Assembly: GCF_027172205.1 (NCBI RefSeq)
Contig: NC_070614.1
Location: 34,276,001-34,340,000 of the forward strand
Reading direction: 5' to 3'
DNA: 64,000 nucleotides
From: Podarcis raffonei
Lineage: Eukaryota > Chordata > Lepidosauria > Squamata > Lacertidae
In this document: positions 50,501 through 61,800 of the stretch, in pieces
Layout: each line of letters opens with the position of its first letter
How positions within the stretch are numbered: the stretch's first letter is position 1
The notes under the pieces: generated by a model
Told to the model about the DNA's origin: nothing
The model's database searches: none
What the model saw: the letters and a program-made list of their open reading frames with translations, nothing else
Program-made: the position numbers and the translations under genes

Positions 50501-53033
50501 TGTCCCATTGTTGAATGAGCCCTGATTCTCTGCATGGGTGTGTAAAGTAAATGTCATGGTGAACGCAAGTAAGAATGTTCTTGAATCAAAGTGCAACATT
50601 GTATGAATTGATGAATTCTTGGAGTTACAAAACATTCTGTTCTTGATATTCTGCTGTTTCTTTCAATAACTGAAATATAGATTTTTATAAGGATTAAAAA
50701 TAATAATTTTACAAGTTGTGTGTCGCATCAGCTCCATTCAACTTGGCCAGTGGTTAGGGAAGATAGGAGCTGTTCCCCAGCAACTCTTGGAGTGTGGCAC
50801 TTTGGATACCTCTGGTGCAGAAGACCTTCTAGGACTTAAAATGAAGAATGCCTTATAATCAGCAAGTCAACTTTGTGCAACAAAGTTTTAATATATAGAT
50901 AGATAATGGAGTACTATCTTCATTCTTTTAACAAATGCCAGAAACGTTGACTCCATTCATACATGGCTACACAGTCTCTTCTGTAGTTCACAGTGTATAG
51001 ACAGGTGGAAAGCCCCCAGAAGTGCAAGCATTTGAAGCTGTTTCTCCTCCTCCTCCTCCTCCTCCTCCTCCTTCTTCCTCCTCCTCCTCATCCTCTATGG
51101 ATTAGGCACAGCCACTTTCTGTATGTTGTGAGAGTTGCCACCCTGGTTCAAGCAAGAAAGTGAAGGAGGGAGGGCCATTTTGCTGCTATGATTGCATACC
51201 TTGTCCAGAAGGGAAGATTTCAGACCAAGAGGGTAAGATATATATGTAGATAGATGTTAGATAGATAGATATAGATGATAGATAGAGATATATAGATAAT
51301 GGATTGATAGATGATAGATAGATTAGATGATTGATAGATAGATAGATGATAGATTAGGCTTCATATGCCATGACCCAAGGTTCTTTGGGGGACTGTATGC
51401 TTTAAAATTATGCTGTGGATGTGAAAGCCATCCTTAGATGGGACAAAAGTAAAAAGAAAAGAAAAGAGAGAAATTATTAATGGTATTGATGTTTTCTGTG
51501 ATGAGCTCACAAGTTCATGGCCATAGACCTCTCCTCATATGTAAAGACCAGTTGTGGGTTTAAGCTCATGCAGGGAGCCCCAACATATACAGAAAGTTCC
51601 TTGCTGCAGACAATCTGATCGCATTGAAGAGGGAAAGAGATGGTTTCACAGTTTTAAAATGGAAAAAAGAGAATACACTGTGACGTCACTTGGGTCTTCC
51701 TTTGAACACTGCTTTGATGCTACTGCTGATGCAGGGAATTGTGACTTCACCTTGCTGCTTTACATCTAACAGGTTCTAAATAATATTTGAAATTTTTTTC
51801 AAAGAATTTATTCTATAATTTACATAAACAAATTTTACCAGTACGAAAGAAATCATCTATTCGTATGATTTATAGTCCATGGTATGTTTATGAGTTCCTG
51901 AGTTCTTCACCAACTAGTCATGTGGGAAGGCTGGACATGCCTTCAAAATATGCAGAGAGCCTCCACACTTATAGAAAGCTCCCTGCTGCAGATGGTATGA
52001 TCAGTACAGTAGTGGTGATGGTTGGGTCATGCAGGACTAAACTGACCACAACAAAACCCCTTTTCAGCAGTTTTGCCCTCTATATGTGAGCAGAGTAAGG
52101 TGTGAAGAGGTCTTGTTTCTTTCTGTTTCAGATATGAATGACTGTAATAAATGCACAGATGAAAAGTACCCAAGCAAGAATCAAGATAAATGCATTCCCA
52201 AGATTGTAACTTTCTTGTCTTATGAAGAACCTTTGGGGCTCAGTCTAGGTTGCATTGCTCTTTCCTTTTCTTTGATAACAGCTCTGGTGCTGGGGACATT
52301 TATGAAGCACCATGGCACTCCCATCATCATTGCCAACAACAGGGACCTCACCTACACTCTCCTCGTCTCCCTCCTGCTCTGCTTCCTTTCTGCATTCCTA
52401 TTCATTGGTCAGCCTCAGAAGCTGACGTGTCTCCTCCAACAAGCTGTTTTTGGCATCATCTTCTCGGTGGCTGTTTCTTGTGTGCTGGCCAAAACTGTCA
52501 CAGTGGTATTGGCTTTCATGGCCACCAAACCAGGTTCCAGAATGAGAAAGTGGGTGAGGAAAAGTCTGAGCAACTCTATTGTTCTTTTTTGTTCCCTTAT
52601 GCAGGCTGGAATCTCTACCACATGGTTGGCAACCTCTCCCCCCTTCCCAGATGTGGACATGCACTCTGTGACTGAAGAAGTTGTTCTGGAATGTAATGCA
52701 GGGTCTGTAACCATGTTTTACAGTGTCCTGGGCTACATGGGCTTCCTGGCAATTGCCAGCTTCACTGTGGCTTTCTTTGCCAGGAAACTACCTGATAGTT
52801 TCAATGAAGCCAAGTTCATCACTTTCAGCATGTTGGTCTTCTGCAGTGTGTGGCTATCCTTTATTCCAGCTTATATAAGCTCTAAGGGCAAATACATGGT
52901 TGCTGTGGAGATCTTCGCTATCTTAGCCTCCAGTGGTGGTCTTCTGGGTTGCATCTATCTTCCAAAATGCTATCTTATTGTGTTGAGGCCTGAGCTGAAC
53001 AACAGGGAACATCTCATAAGGAGAAAATTGTGA
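44759..53033 (+). CDS. V2R gene C: type-2 vomeronasal receptor, 6 exons, 872 aa
   Basis: More diverged member of the array. Exons: 44759-44976, 46326-46617, 48306-49157, 50241-50468, 51106-51232, 52132-53033. Phases are 2,0,0,0,1 and the frame is open. Exon 3 is 852 bp instead of 861, mainly because the segment before 'GNICTGEE' is 3 codons shorter. Start: an in-frame ATG lies 32 codons upstream (44663), but 44759 gives the signal peptide [16 protein letters not shown] that aligns with A, B and D. Flytrap motifs are '[20 protein letters not shown]', '[20 protein letters not shown]' and '[19 protein letters not shown]'. The cysteine-rich linker has '[17 protein letters not shown]'. The helices have '[18 protein letters not shown]', '[20 protein letters not shown]' and terminal '[15 protein letters not shown]'. 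The exon 5 acceptor is preceded by a (CTC)n run and its donor is followed by a (GATA)n run. Two exons use donors or boundaries slightly off consensus (exon 4 donor CAA|GTATGA). Confidence 0.92.
47547..47580. repeat. (CA)n microsatellite in intron 2 of gene C
   Basis: About 17 CA units following a short CAGA run. Non-coding. Confidence 0.9.
49411..49649. mobile_element. hAT MITE in intron 3 of gene C
   Basis: The 239-bp element begins CAGGGGTCAGCAAACT and ends with AGTTTGCCTACCCATG, imperfect inverted ends typical of hAT transposons. It is flanked by an exact 8-bp target duplication, TATTAGTT (49403-49410 and 49650-49657). The interior ('gggccagtccactgtccctc', 'ggccggatccggcccctggg') has no transposase frame. 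It sits well inside the intron, away from both splice sites. Confidence 0.85.
51043..51096. repeat. (CTC)n tract before exon 5 of gene C
   Basis: About 16 CTC/CTT triplets end 9 bases before the 3' splice site of exon 5 (AG at 51104-51105). It replaces the ordinary pyrimidine tract seen in A and B ('ttttgctttcttatttatgg'). Confidence 0.85.
51250..51356. repeat. (GATA)n-like microsatellite at start of intron 5, gene C
   Basis: Irregular GATA/GATT units begin within about 20 bases of the exon 5 donor. Together with the (CTC)n tract they enclose the 127-bp exon between two unstable repeats. Confidence 0.8.
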
Positions 53034-53580
53034 AGATTCTTATGAAGAGGAAAGTGGTGTCCATTGAGCTTTTAGCAGGTTTTATTGAAATTCAGAAGCC
53101 CTTATATAGAGTTTGGAATTCTGTGCTCACCATAGATGGACAAATCTTCCCTTTTTTTGAAGGACAGCCATTCATAAATATATGTTCCATGTCATTCTTT
53201 CTAAATGCAATATTTTTTCTCAATCTCTGTGATTATGTTCACTCATTAGTTATATTTTTTAAATAGAAACTTCATGGCTGGGGAGGGTTCTGATTTGCAC
53301 CACAACAAAGCTGGAGTAAATTAGTTTCAAAGCACTATATCCCTAGTTTTTATTGCTCCAATCCCACTCAGGTTTCTTGCAACATGGAGGAATTTAGAGG
53401 TGCTCTGCTGCATGTTTCCCCTCTTTGGTCAGGTATCAATAAATTCAGTAAACAGCACTGAAGAAAACAAAGCAGTAGACTGCAATGTGTAAATGTGGGA
53501 TATAAGTTCCTTTTCACCCCGCCACTGTTCTACCAAATCTATAGAAACCCATTTCCACCCGCCCCCCCTCCACCATATAT
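53034..53580. other. 3' flank of gene C
   Basis: No gene. An open frame directly after the stop (53030-53266) is AT-rich, has no motif and overlaps the stop of gene C by 4 bases, so I treat it as 3' UTR or flank. Confidence 0.45.
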
Positions 53581-53584
53581 TTTA

Positions 53585-54480
53585 ACTTGAATGAATGAAT
53601 CTTTATTTGTGTCAGCCATCAGCCATAACAATAAAACAACAATACGATATACAAAGAATAGAAATACAAATAAAAAGTTGATTATATAAAATACATTTTA
53701 GGGTTTTGAATCAATAGTCAAGTAGCAGATCTTATTCTAATTGCCCCAGTTAAAAACCTTGCAACCTTTTCTGTCACCTGCTCATCTTGATCTGCCAAGA
53801 GAAAGGATAGTGTGGCAGTGGCTGGGCAACCCAGAATGGACAATAAAGAGGGGTGATAACCTCATTCCTCAAGTCTTTATAAAGAGTGCAAGCCAGAAGG
53901 ACATGTGTCACTGATTCAGTACTGCCATCTCCACAGGAACATAAGCGTTTTTCGTGTGGAAACTGTTGAAATTGTCCCTCAAGTACAGCCACGGGCAATA
54001 CATTCAATCTTGTGAGAGTAAAAGCGCATCTATGTTTTACAGTTGCTAGGTTATGCAGATAGGGTGCCAGAGAATCAAATGGGAAGGTTGAAAATAGTCA
54101 TACCACGGGCAAAATTTCCATATTGTGGCCACGTTTTTCTGGTGCTCGATATCATTTAGGCACAGACAAATTAGACTGTTTGCTTTACTAAAACCCGAAG
54201 TGAGTAGCTGTTGTGGTGATAACCCACAAGAGTGAAGTTTTTGATAGACAATTTTAGACCAGGCACACTTGTGACAATCTTGCAGCACTAGGGATATTAG
54301 ACCAGAGGGATTTGAGTTTAGGCAAAGCCAATAGTTAAGTGTCCTGTGCCAGATCCGTAATTCTACCGAGGGAAGATTAGCCTCTAGGTGTAATGATGCG
54401 TTTGGGACATAGGGTGGTACTCGATACTGAAAATCTTATTTTAATCCACCAGTACCTGTGGTAATTTAAGTGTGGTTCCA
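53585..54480 (-). mobile_element. 5'-truncated LINE, antisense
   Basis: On the minus strand a frame (54007-53774) carries 'CSCGDGSTESVTHVLLACTL', the C-x-C...H...C pattern found at the C-terminus of several non-LTR retrotransposon ORF2 proteins. The presumed 3' end is 'gaatgaatctttatttgtgt' read in reverse (an AATAAA-like tail near 53600). The clade (for example R4, CR1 or L1-like) is not resolved by eye. Confidence 0.6.
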
Positions 54481-54839
54481 AAAGAGCATAGACACCTCTT
54501 TTTGAAAGTGAATTAATCAAATATTTATTTCAATTTTACAAAACAATTATTTAAAAATGGATGGTTATGTTTAATGAAAAGGATACAATGTAAAAACAAC
54601 AGCTCTCAATTCAGTTATTATAATTCAGAATGTTTAATAGGCTGCTGTTTCTTTAACAAAAAGGGGAATAGCTTTGACAGTCTCATTCCCCACCATTCAG
54701 ATCAATAGCCAATTACACTGACTCAATTCCATTTAACACCGTGTTCACTAGGTCCTGATAACCTCACTTGCAAGTCTTCTCATAAAAAAACTTAATTTAA
54801 ATATTTATTCTAATGAACATCATTTTGTATGCAGCCAAG

Positions 54840-55160
54840 CACCCTTGGAACACGAGCCAGAACCTGAACCCCGGACCAGGTACACGTAGGCCGCTGGCGT
54901 ACCTCGAGGACTATGAATGCGACCTTCCGGGCAGGACTGGAACTTAGAGGGGAGGGGTGTTATGTATTCTAGATGTTCTTAACTCTTCTTTTTCATGTTT
55001 TCAAAAATTGTTTAACTGGAGGCCTTACTAAAACCTTAAGTAAAAGCATGGGTTGTTGGTGGTTGGGAGGCATTTGTCTGATGCCTTGCTATTTTCCTAA
55101 TACCTAAATGCCATAGTATTCTACACAGTATAAGGAGTAACTTAGTAAAGTTAAATATCA
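54840..55160 (+). mobile_element. LTR retrotransposon relic (fossil)
   Basis: A short GC-richer stretch resembles the very end of a Gypsy-type pol gene. It is followed by a purine-rich tract ('agaggggagggg') and then TGTTATGTATTC, the expected start of a 3' LTR, with an AATAAA-containing stretch near 55160. Only this 3' fragment is present; it is clearly broken and looks old. The right end is approximate. Confidence 0.45.
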
Positions 55161-55507
55161 ATAAAAGAGCTGCTCAATTGAGGCAGCAAGGGTAAAAACA
55201 AGCTAACATCCAGCTGGTGGCAGCAGTGAAATTTGGAAGGCAGGGTTCTGTTGCCTCCATTCCCTCTGAGAGTACAGGCTGCATCCCAAACTTCCCCAAC
55301 TCCTGGTGTTGTGGAAAGTCCATTTTAATTATGCTTGCAGCTTACAATGGAAGAGCAATGACTGGGTAGTGGCTCATCAATCCATGTAATTCTGAAAAGA
55401 AGACTACTCCTATCATGAAATAAGTTAATTTTGTCTCTAGCTCCAGAGCACAACATTATTTCTGGTGCCATTTTTTTTCTTGTATACCGGTAGTATTCCA
55501 AACACAT

Positions 55508-55600
55508 TTTCAGATGTGAGACAAACATAATTTATTTAACAATTCCATTAGGAACCCCAAGAGTGGAACCCATTATTACCTCCCTCTTTAATTACTATCA
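55508..55600 (+). promoter_or_regulatory. Conserved block upstream of V2R gene D
   Basis: TTTCAGATGTGAGACAAACAT, then AATTTATTTAACAATTCC and ATTAGGAACCCC, 377 bp before the ATG. It is the most diverged of the four copies but keeps order and spacing. Confidence 0.4.
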
Positions 55601-55884
55601 AATGTCCAACTCTCTGTGGAATTCATGGGCCACAAACAAGATTAACAGCAAACACTGTTAAGCAAAGGCAACCAAGACTGTTCTAAATATACCCAGCACC
55701 ATGTGGGGCAGGGGAAAGGGACTGGGAGCAGAAACAGTCCTCCAGTGAGATCGCTAATAGTTTCTATTAGTCACTCCAAGGCTCAAGTAAAGAAGGCTGT
55801 TAGTCATCAAGACACTATATATAGTGTGGTAAAAGAAAATAGCAGAATTTCTGTGTAAAAAATAAAATAAGCTTTGCAGCGAGG

Positions 55885-58800
55885 ATGGTGGTTCTAGTGG
55901 TCTTCCTGCTGGCACTGCTTCCTCACAAGTTATGGAAATCTCATGCTGTGAAATGTAGGGTTTGTGGTCCACGTCACCCACAACACATGTACCATCAGTC
56001 AGGAGACCTCATCATTGGTGGCATTGCAACTCATGGTAGCTTTTTCGACAGTTCAATAGCTTTCACTGAAGAGCCTCCACCAGCATTGCTTGAAGATTTC
56101 TTGTAAGCACTTATTCTTTATTTGTTTTAATATCTTTGTATTTTGTATTTTGTCACTGAAATGAGCAGTGGCTTCTTGTCTTAGATGTATAAAAAGGTAA
56201 TACATTAATAGAATGCTGAAGTGGAAATCCCCCCCCCCCAGGAGGATACATTTAAGCCTTCAGAAGCTATTTTATTTCTCTTCACTATATCTTTCATTGG
56301 CTGTGTTACCAAAATTCTGCTGTGATTTCTTTGTTCCATCATATCTCTCACTTCTTTCTATACTCACACTTTTGTTCTGCTATCTTAGCATAGGGCATAT
56401 TAGACTCATGTTATCAAGAAACCCTACTTTAAAGTGTATCCCTTAGTGTTTGATGCTCAGAAACATCATTCTGCACATGATTGTGCAGTGCAAGGGTTTA
56501 TGGAAGCATGGCAGAAGAAGTGAACAATAACACTAGATAGTCTCATGAACAGAAGGTGTAAGTGTGAAAAAATGGGAAGGGTAGCAGAGCCTACTTAATG
56601 TTGGTTCAAGGAAAAAAGTACAAAGAGGGAGAATTTCCTTTGATGCCAAGAGCCAAGTTTGAGGCAAGTACTATTTGGTGAGAGAACCTCATAAGAGATT
56701 TTAATTCACAAAATAGGCAGCAAAGTAAAGAGTGGAAATATAGGCTTTAAATTGTTTAAGATACACCTTTCCAAGGGAGTTCCAAAATTGCCCTTTATAA
56801 AAGTTCCTTCCAAAGATTCCCTCTTCCCCAGCATAGGAAAAGACCACAAGTGGAAAGTTGTTGTTTTTTTAAAAAAAATGCTTACTTAACAATCTCTCCA
56901 CAGGTCAAATTAATGTGCTGTTGCATATATAAGTCAGAAATGCTGCACAGGGAGTAAAACATGGCTTTATTACCAAATGATCAAAGTTCATAAATTATTG
57001 GTATAAGAACATGAAAATGGCTGGTGAGAGCTGTGTGGCTGAGCTGGAGCAAGCAGCTCAGATGGCCTTGCATGTTGAATTCTCAGGTAGACTTGAGGGA
57101 GGAACAAAGGCTTGATTACCTATTTCCTCCTCAGGCAAGGGGAAGTGACAAAGTTACTTACCCACAAGGTAAGGGGAAGTGACTCACATGTTAGCTAGGA
57201 GAACAATAATCAGTTACTTATCAACTAGTTAAAGTTCAGAGATGGTTCTTCCTGCTTCTCTAAAGTTTCTGTGGAATCTTCCAGTTAAACCCTTTCACCA
57301 TTACACAGGCATTCCCATTTTCAGTGTTAATTAAACCAATTTTACTTAAAAAGGGCTTCATCTATTGTTAGGCTCTCTGCTTTCTGTCCTAGCAGTCCCA
57401 ATGGGCAGCAGCTACCACTGCTCCTGGGGAACAGAAGCAAACCACAGCTTGCTTTTGTATATGCAGGCTGGGCACAAAATCACAATTTGTCATCTCTCTA
57501 TAGCCACAAGATGCACTCTTGGATCACGATAGGCACCCTGTACCTTCATAACTTCCATCTTCTCTGAAATGGGGAAATAACTGGAATTCAGCATTTCTTT
57601 CTCTGTCTTTTGTTTCCTTTATCTCTTCTCTTGGCTCTCTGTCCTACCCCTTGTGCTGTTGAAACACTGACTCATTTTGAGTTTGTTCCATTGTATTCAG
57701 GACTCCTGACAGATCCCTAGTACCACCCCATTTTCTTATGTGGAATCAGGAATCTTTCTCTCTCTTTCCCATAGCTGTAATTGAATTGTTGATTCAGTGG
57801 CTTACAGCATTTCTAAAAACATCAAGCATTAAAAACCTTCCAATACAGGGCTGCATTCAGATGTTTTCTAACAGTCCGATAGTTGTTTATTTTCTTGACA
57901 TCTGAAGGGAGGGTGTTCCACAGGGCGGGTGCCAAAACCGAGAAAGCCCTCTGCCTGGTTCCCTGTAACCTCACTTCTTGCAGTGAGGGAAGCAGCAGAA
58001 GACCCTCAGGGGAGGACTTCAGTGTCCATGCTGAACGATGGGGGTGAAGATGCCATTTGGGGCTTTAAAGGGCAGCAACAACACTTTGAATTGTGTGCAG
58101 AAACGTACTAGGAGCCAGTGAAGATCCTATAGGACTGGTGTTATATGCACTAGCAGAGGAAGAGGGGGGCAGGGGGAGCGCACCGCCTCCTGCAATGTGA
58201 TCCTGGTGGGGTTCCACCATGTCTGCTCCCCCACCCACGCTGGGCGCCCCGCTGCCAGAATGCATGCTCCACCCCTTTGGGCGGCGCACCACACCCCCGA
58301 GGCGCGCACCAGCCCTGCCCCCACCTGCTCTCTGCCCCCAGTGCTGGAGCATGAAGCTCCGCCACTGGTTATATGGTCCCAGCGGCCACTCCCAGTCACC
58401 AGTCTAGCTGTCACATTCTGGATTAGTTGTAGTTTCTGAGTCAACTTCAAAAGTGGCACCATGTAGAGCACATTGCAGTAGTTCAAGCAGGAGACAACCA
58501 GGGCATGCAACACTCTGGTGAGAGAGTCTGCGGGGAGGTAGAGGCTCAGCCTATGTACCAGATGGAGCTGGTAGACAGCTGACCTGGACATAGAATTGAC
58601 CTGCACTTCCATGGACAGCTGTGAGTCCAAAATGACTCCAAGGCTGTTACCCCATTCAGGACACCCCACACCCACCCTCCCCCTGTCCTCCCTTCTGTCT
58701 TGATAAGATTCAACCTCAATCTGTTAGCTGCCATCCATCTGCCAACCGCCACAAAACGGTAGCAAAATAATAATAATGCTGAGGAAGATGCAGAATATAG

Positions 58801-61800
58801 CGGGTTTATTATTATTATTATTTAGATGTGGAATAGTTTGATACAGAATGCAACTTTCATTCTAGTGCAGTGCCAAAGAATTACCAACACATTCTGGCCC
58901 TGGAATTTGCAGTGAATGAGATAAATGAAGACCCTCTGATCCTGCCCAATATCACCTTAGGCTTCAACATCTATGACAGCTATTTCAAGGCAAAGCAGAC
59001 CTACTATTCTACAATGCTACTTTTATCTACATTGGAGAGATTTGTTCCGAACTACAAATGTGACATCCAGAATAAGCTGACTGCAGTGATTGGAGGACTA
59101 GACTCCAAAATCTCTATTGCAATGGCAAATATCCTCGATATCTATAAGATTCCACAAGTAGGTAAGGCACACATGCTCATTTGCATGTGGGAATAGTGCA
59201 GAATTAATATCTATCTATCTATCATCTATCTGTCAGGAGTTCAGCCTACACTCGAGTAGGACTCTGGCAGAGACACATGCTCGACTGGCATGTTCCCTCC
59301 CTCCTGGTATTTCTTTCGGGAGCTTCAAAAGCTTTCTTCAGCCCAAACACCACAGCGACCGATGCCAACCAACACCGGCACACTTAGGGATCTGCAGAGT
59401 TTGCGCAACTTGCGTGACAGACCTCAGCAACTCAGTATTTTGGCTAATCTACTTTATATATATATAAACACAGAGAGAGCACTGCAACATGGCTCCCTCT
59501 CTAGCATCAGAAAGCAAAAAGGAAAAAGGACAATAGTCCCACTTCACAGAACACAGTAACACAAACATCCTGCCTCCGTCACATCCCATTCTGTGGAGTC
59601 AAAACATACACCGTCATGTGAAAGACAGCAATCCCATGACTGCAATCATGGAGCAGGAATTGTAACACTATCATCTATCTATCTATATAAGATATGTATA
59701 TAATGCTTAATGTTTGGATATTTAATTGATGTACATAAATAATAATTAGAATTAGAACACATCATAGAACCAAAAGCATTGCTTTTTCATGCTTTTGAAT
59801 GTTTTGTGGACTAGAAAAGATTTCAATGTGCAAAGGAAGCACATCAGGGACAGAGCAAGAAGGGAGGTCCACTACCCAAGTGTTGGGGAAATATTGGGGT
59901 TCAAAGCCAATGCCTTTGGCTGCCTGGAACAGTCAACAGAATCCAGACACCAATTTTTCATAAAATGGGACATTTGTTTAGGCAATGAGACATATGTGGA
60001 TACAATTGTGCAAGGTCTCCTGTTTGTAGGCATTGTACACCATAATACATTGCAGTAAACTCTGGGTTGGACCACCCATGTACACATACATATTTATTTC
60101 TTTTTTAAAATATTTATTTCTGACTGCTTGTGAAAGAGCATGAGTTCTGAGGAAAGAAGTTCTTTCCCCAACCATAAAAGGAATTTGGTTAGACCCTATT
60201 GTCTCTTGGTCAGCCCTGTATCTTTAGCATGGGATAATAACCACTAACTTTATGAGGTTGACATACACTTTGTGTCTTAATGTCAGGGCTGGAGAACCTT
60301 TTTCAGCCAAAGGGCCTTATCTTCTTGTAGGCAACATTCTGAGGGCCACATGGTGGGCTGGGAAAGAATAAGAAGTCGGTGGGGCAATGAATATAAAATT
60401 TAACTTTGTGTTGTAGGCTAGGTTCGAGACAAACTCACATACCCTTCTCTATTCTCCATTCAGGAAGATAAGAGGCATAATCATGGATTAAGGACTCACT
60501 CTAGCTTGGCAAAAACACTCATTGTAAGAAGCAGGACCAGTGACAGGTGCATATGCGCCACTGAGGTGCAAAGATCCACCCAGCGCCCCCATACTAACTT
60601 TTATGGAGTTTTTGGCGGGAGGGGGGAGCCAAAGTTGTTGACTTTTGTAAAGGAGGAACTCGCTCACCTGTAACAATGATGCAGCGGGGAAAAACTGCTT
60701 TTCTTTCCTGACTCGTCAAGAATATTTGACACTATGGAGTAACAGAGCGACAGAGGCAGGGGGCGGGGATTTTTGTTTCATTGCTTTTAACTGCCAAGCG
60801 ATCGAGAGGGACAGGTACATAGTAGATATATATTTGGCGCCCCCCAGAATTTGGTGCCCGGGTACCCCTTGCACCCCTGGGTAAAGACAGCCCTGTACTG
60901 GTATGGCCTGGGGAGAGTTCTGAGGAACAGATAAAGAGGCCTAGAAAGCTGCATTTGGTCTCTAGGCCTGAGGTTCCAGACCACAGATTTAATTGACCAC
61001 TACACATGAAACTACAGCTTAGAAATTACTATGCTTGTCTCTCCTTCTTAAATCTTTGTCTCTGTTCAGCTCGTGTATGGTTCTGCTCCAGTGATGAATG
61101 ATAAAGCCCCAGGACTTTCTTTCTTCCAGATGACCCCTAAGGAAACCCTTCAGTATTCAGGGATACTCTCTTTATTACTGCATTTTGGTTGGATATGGAT
61201 TGGGGTCATTGTTATAGACACAGACAATGGAGAGAGATTTCTGCAAATTGCAGTTCCACTGTTCTCCCAGAAAGGTATTTGTTTTGCCTTCATGGAAGAG
61301 CTCCCCTTTGTAACTTCTTTAACTGAATTTGATGATAATTTGGAACACGGGTCAAAAATACACGCTAAAGCCATGAACAGCAAAGCCAATGTAATAGTGT
61401 TTTATGGAGAATCTAATGCTATGATGTATCTGAGATGGTTTCCATATTTGTCAAAAGAGGAACATGAGACAAATATATCAAGAGGGAAAGTGTGGATACT
61501 GACAGCCCAGATGGAGCTCACTTCATTGGCCTTTCAAAAGAATTGGGATACAGATATAATCTTTGGTGCTCTCTCTTTCACAATTCACACCACTGACCTA
61601 CCAGCGTTCAAGCCATTTGTTGAGAGCATCAGTCCTTCCAGGACAAAAGGAGACAGTTTTATCAGAGACTTCTGGCAGCAAGCTTTTGGCTGTGTATTCC
61701 CAAATTCTGTTTTGGAGAGGGGAGATGGATACATTTGTACTGGCGATGAGAAACTGCAGAACCTTCCTGGAACGTTTTTTGAAGTGAGCATGACTGGTCA

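Noticed and set aside
51240-51356. Short direct repeats that might suggest a CRISPR-like array
   Set aside because: These are 4-bp microsatellite units without spacers, in a vertebrate intron.
31203-53033. Exon 6 frames of A, B and C open with an ATG (31203, 41897, 52086), looking like single-exon GPCR genes
   Set aside because: The ATG lies upstream of a clear pyrimidine tract and AG acceptor. The signal peptide, ligand domain and linker exons join in frame, and the phase-1 boundary restores a conserved D-M-N-D-C sequence.
53774-54007. Zinc-finger-like C-x-C...H...C protein on the minus strand
   Set aside because: The pattern is typical of LINE ORF2 C-termini and the frame ends in LINE-like 3' sequence.
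58127-58675. 182-codon minus-strand frame as a gene
   Set aside because: It is a composite of an antisense LINE and a hAT-like insert with a clear target duplication.
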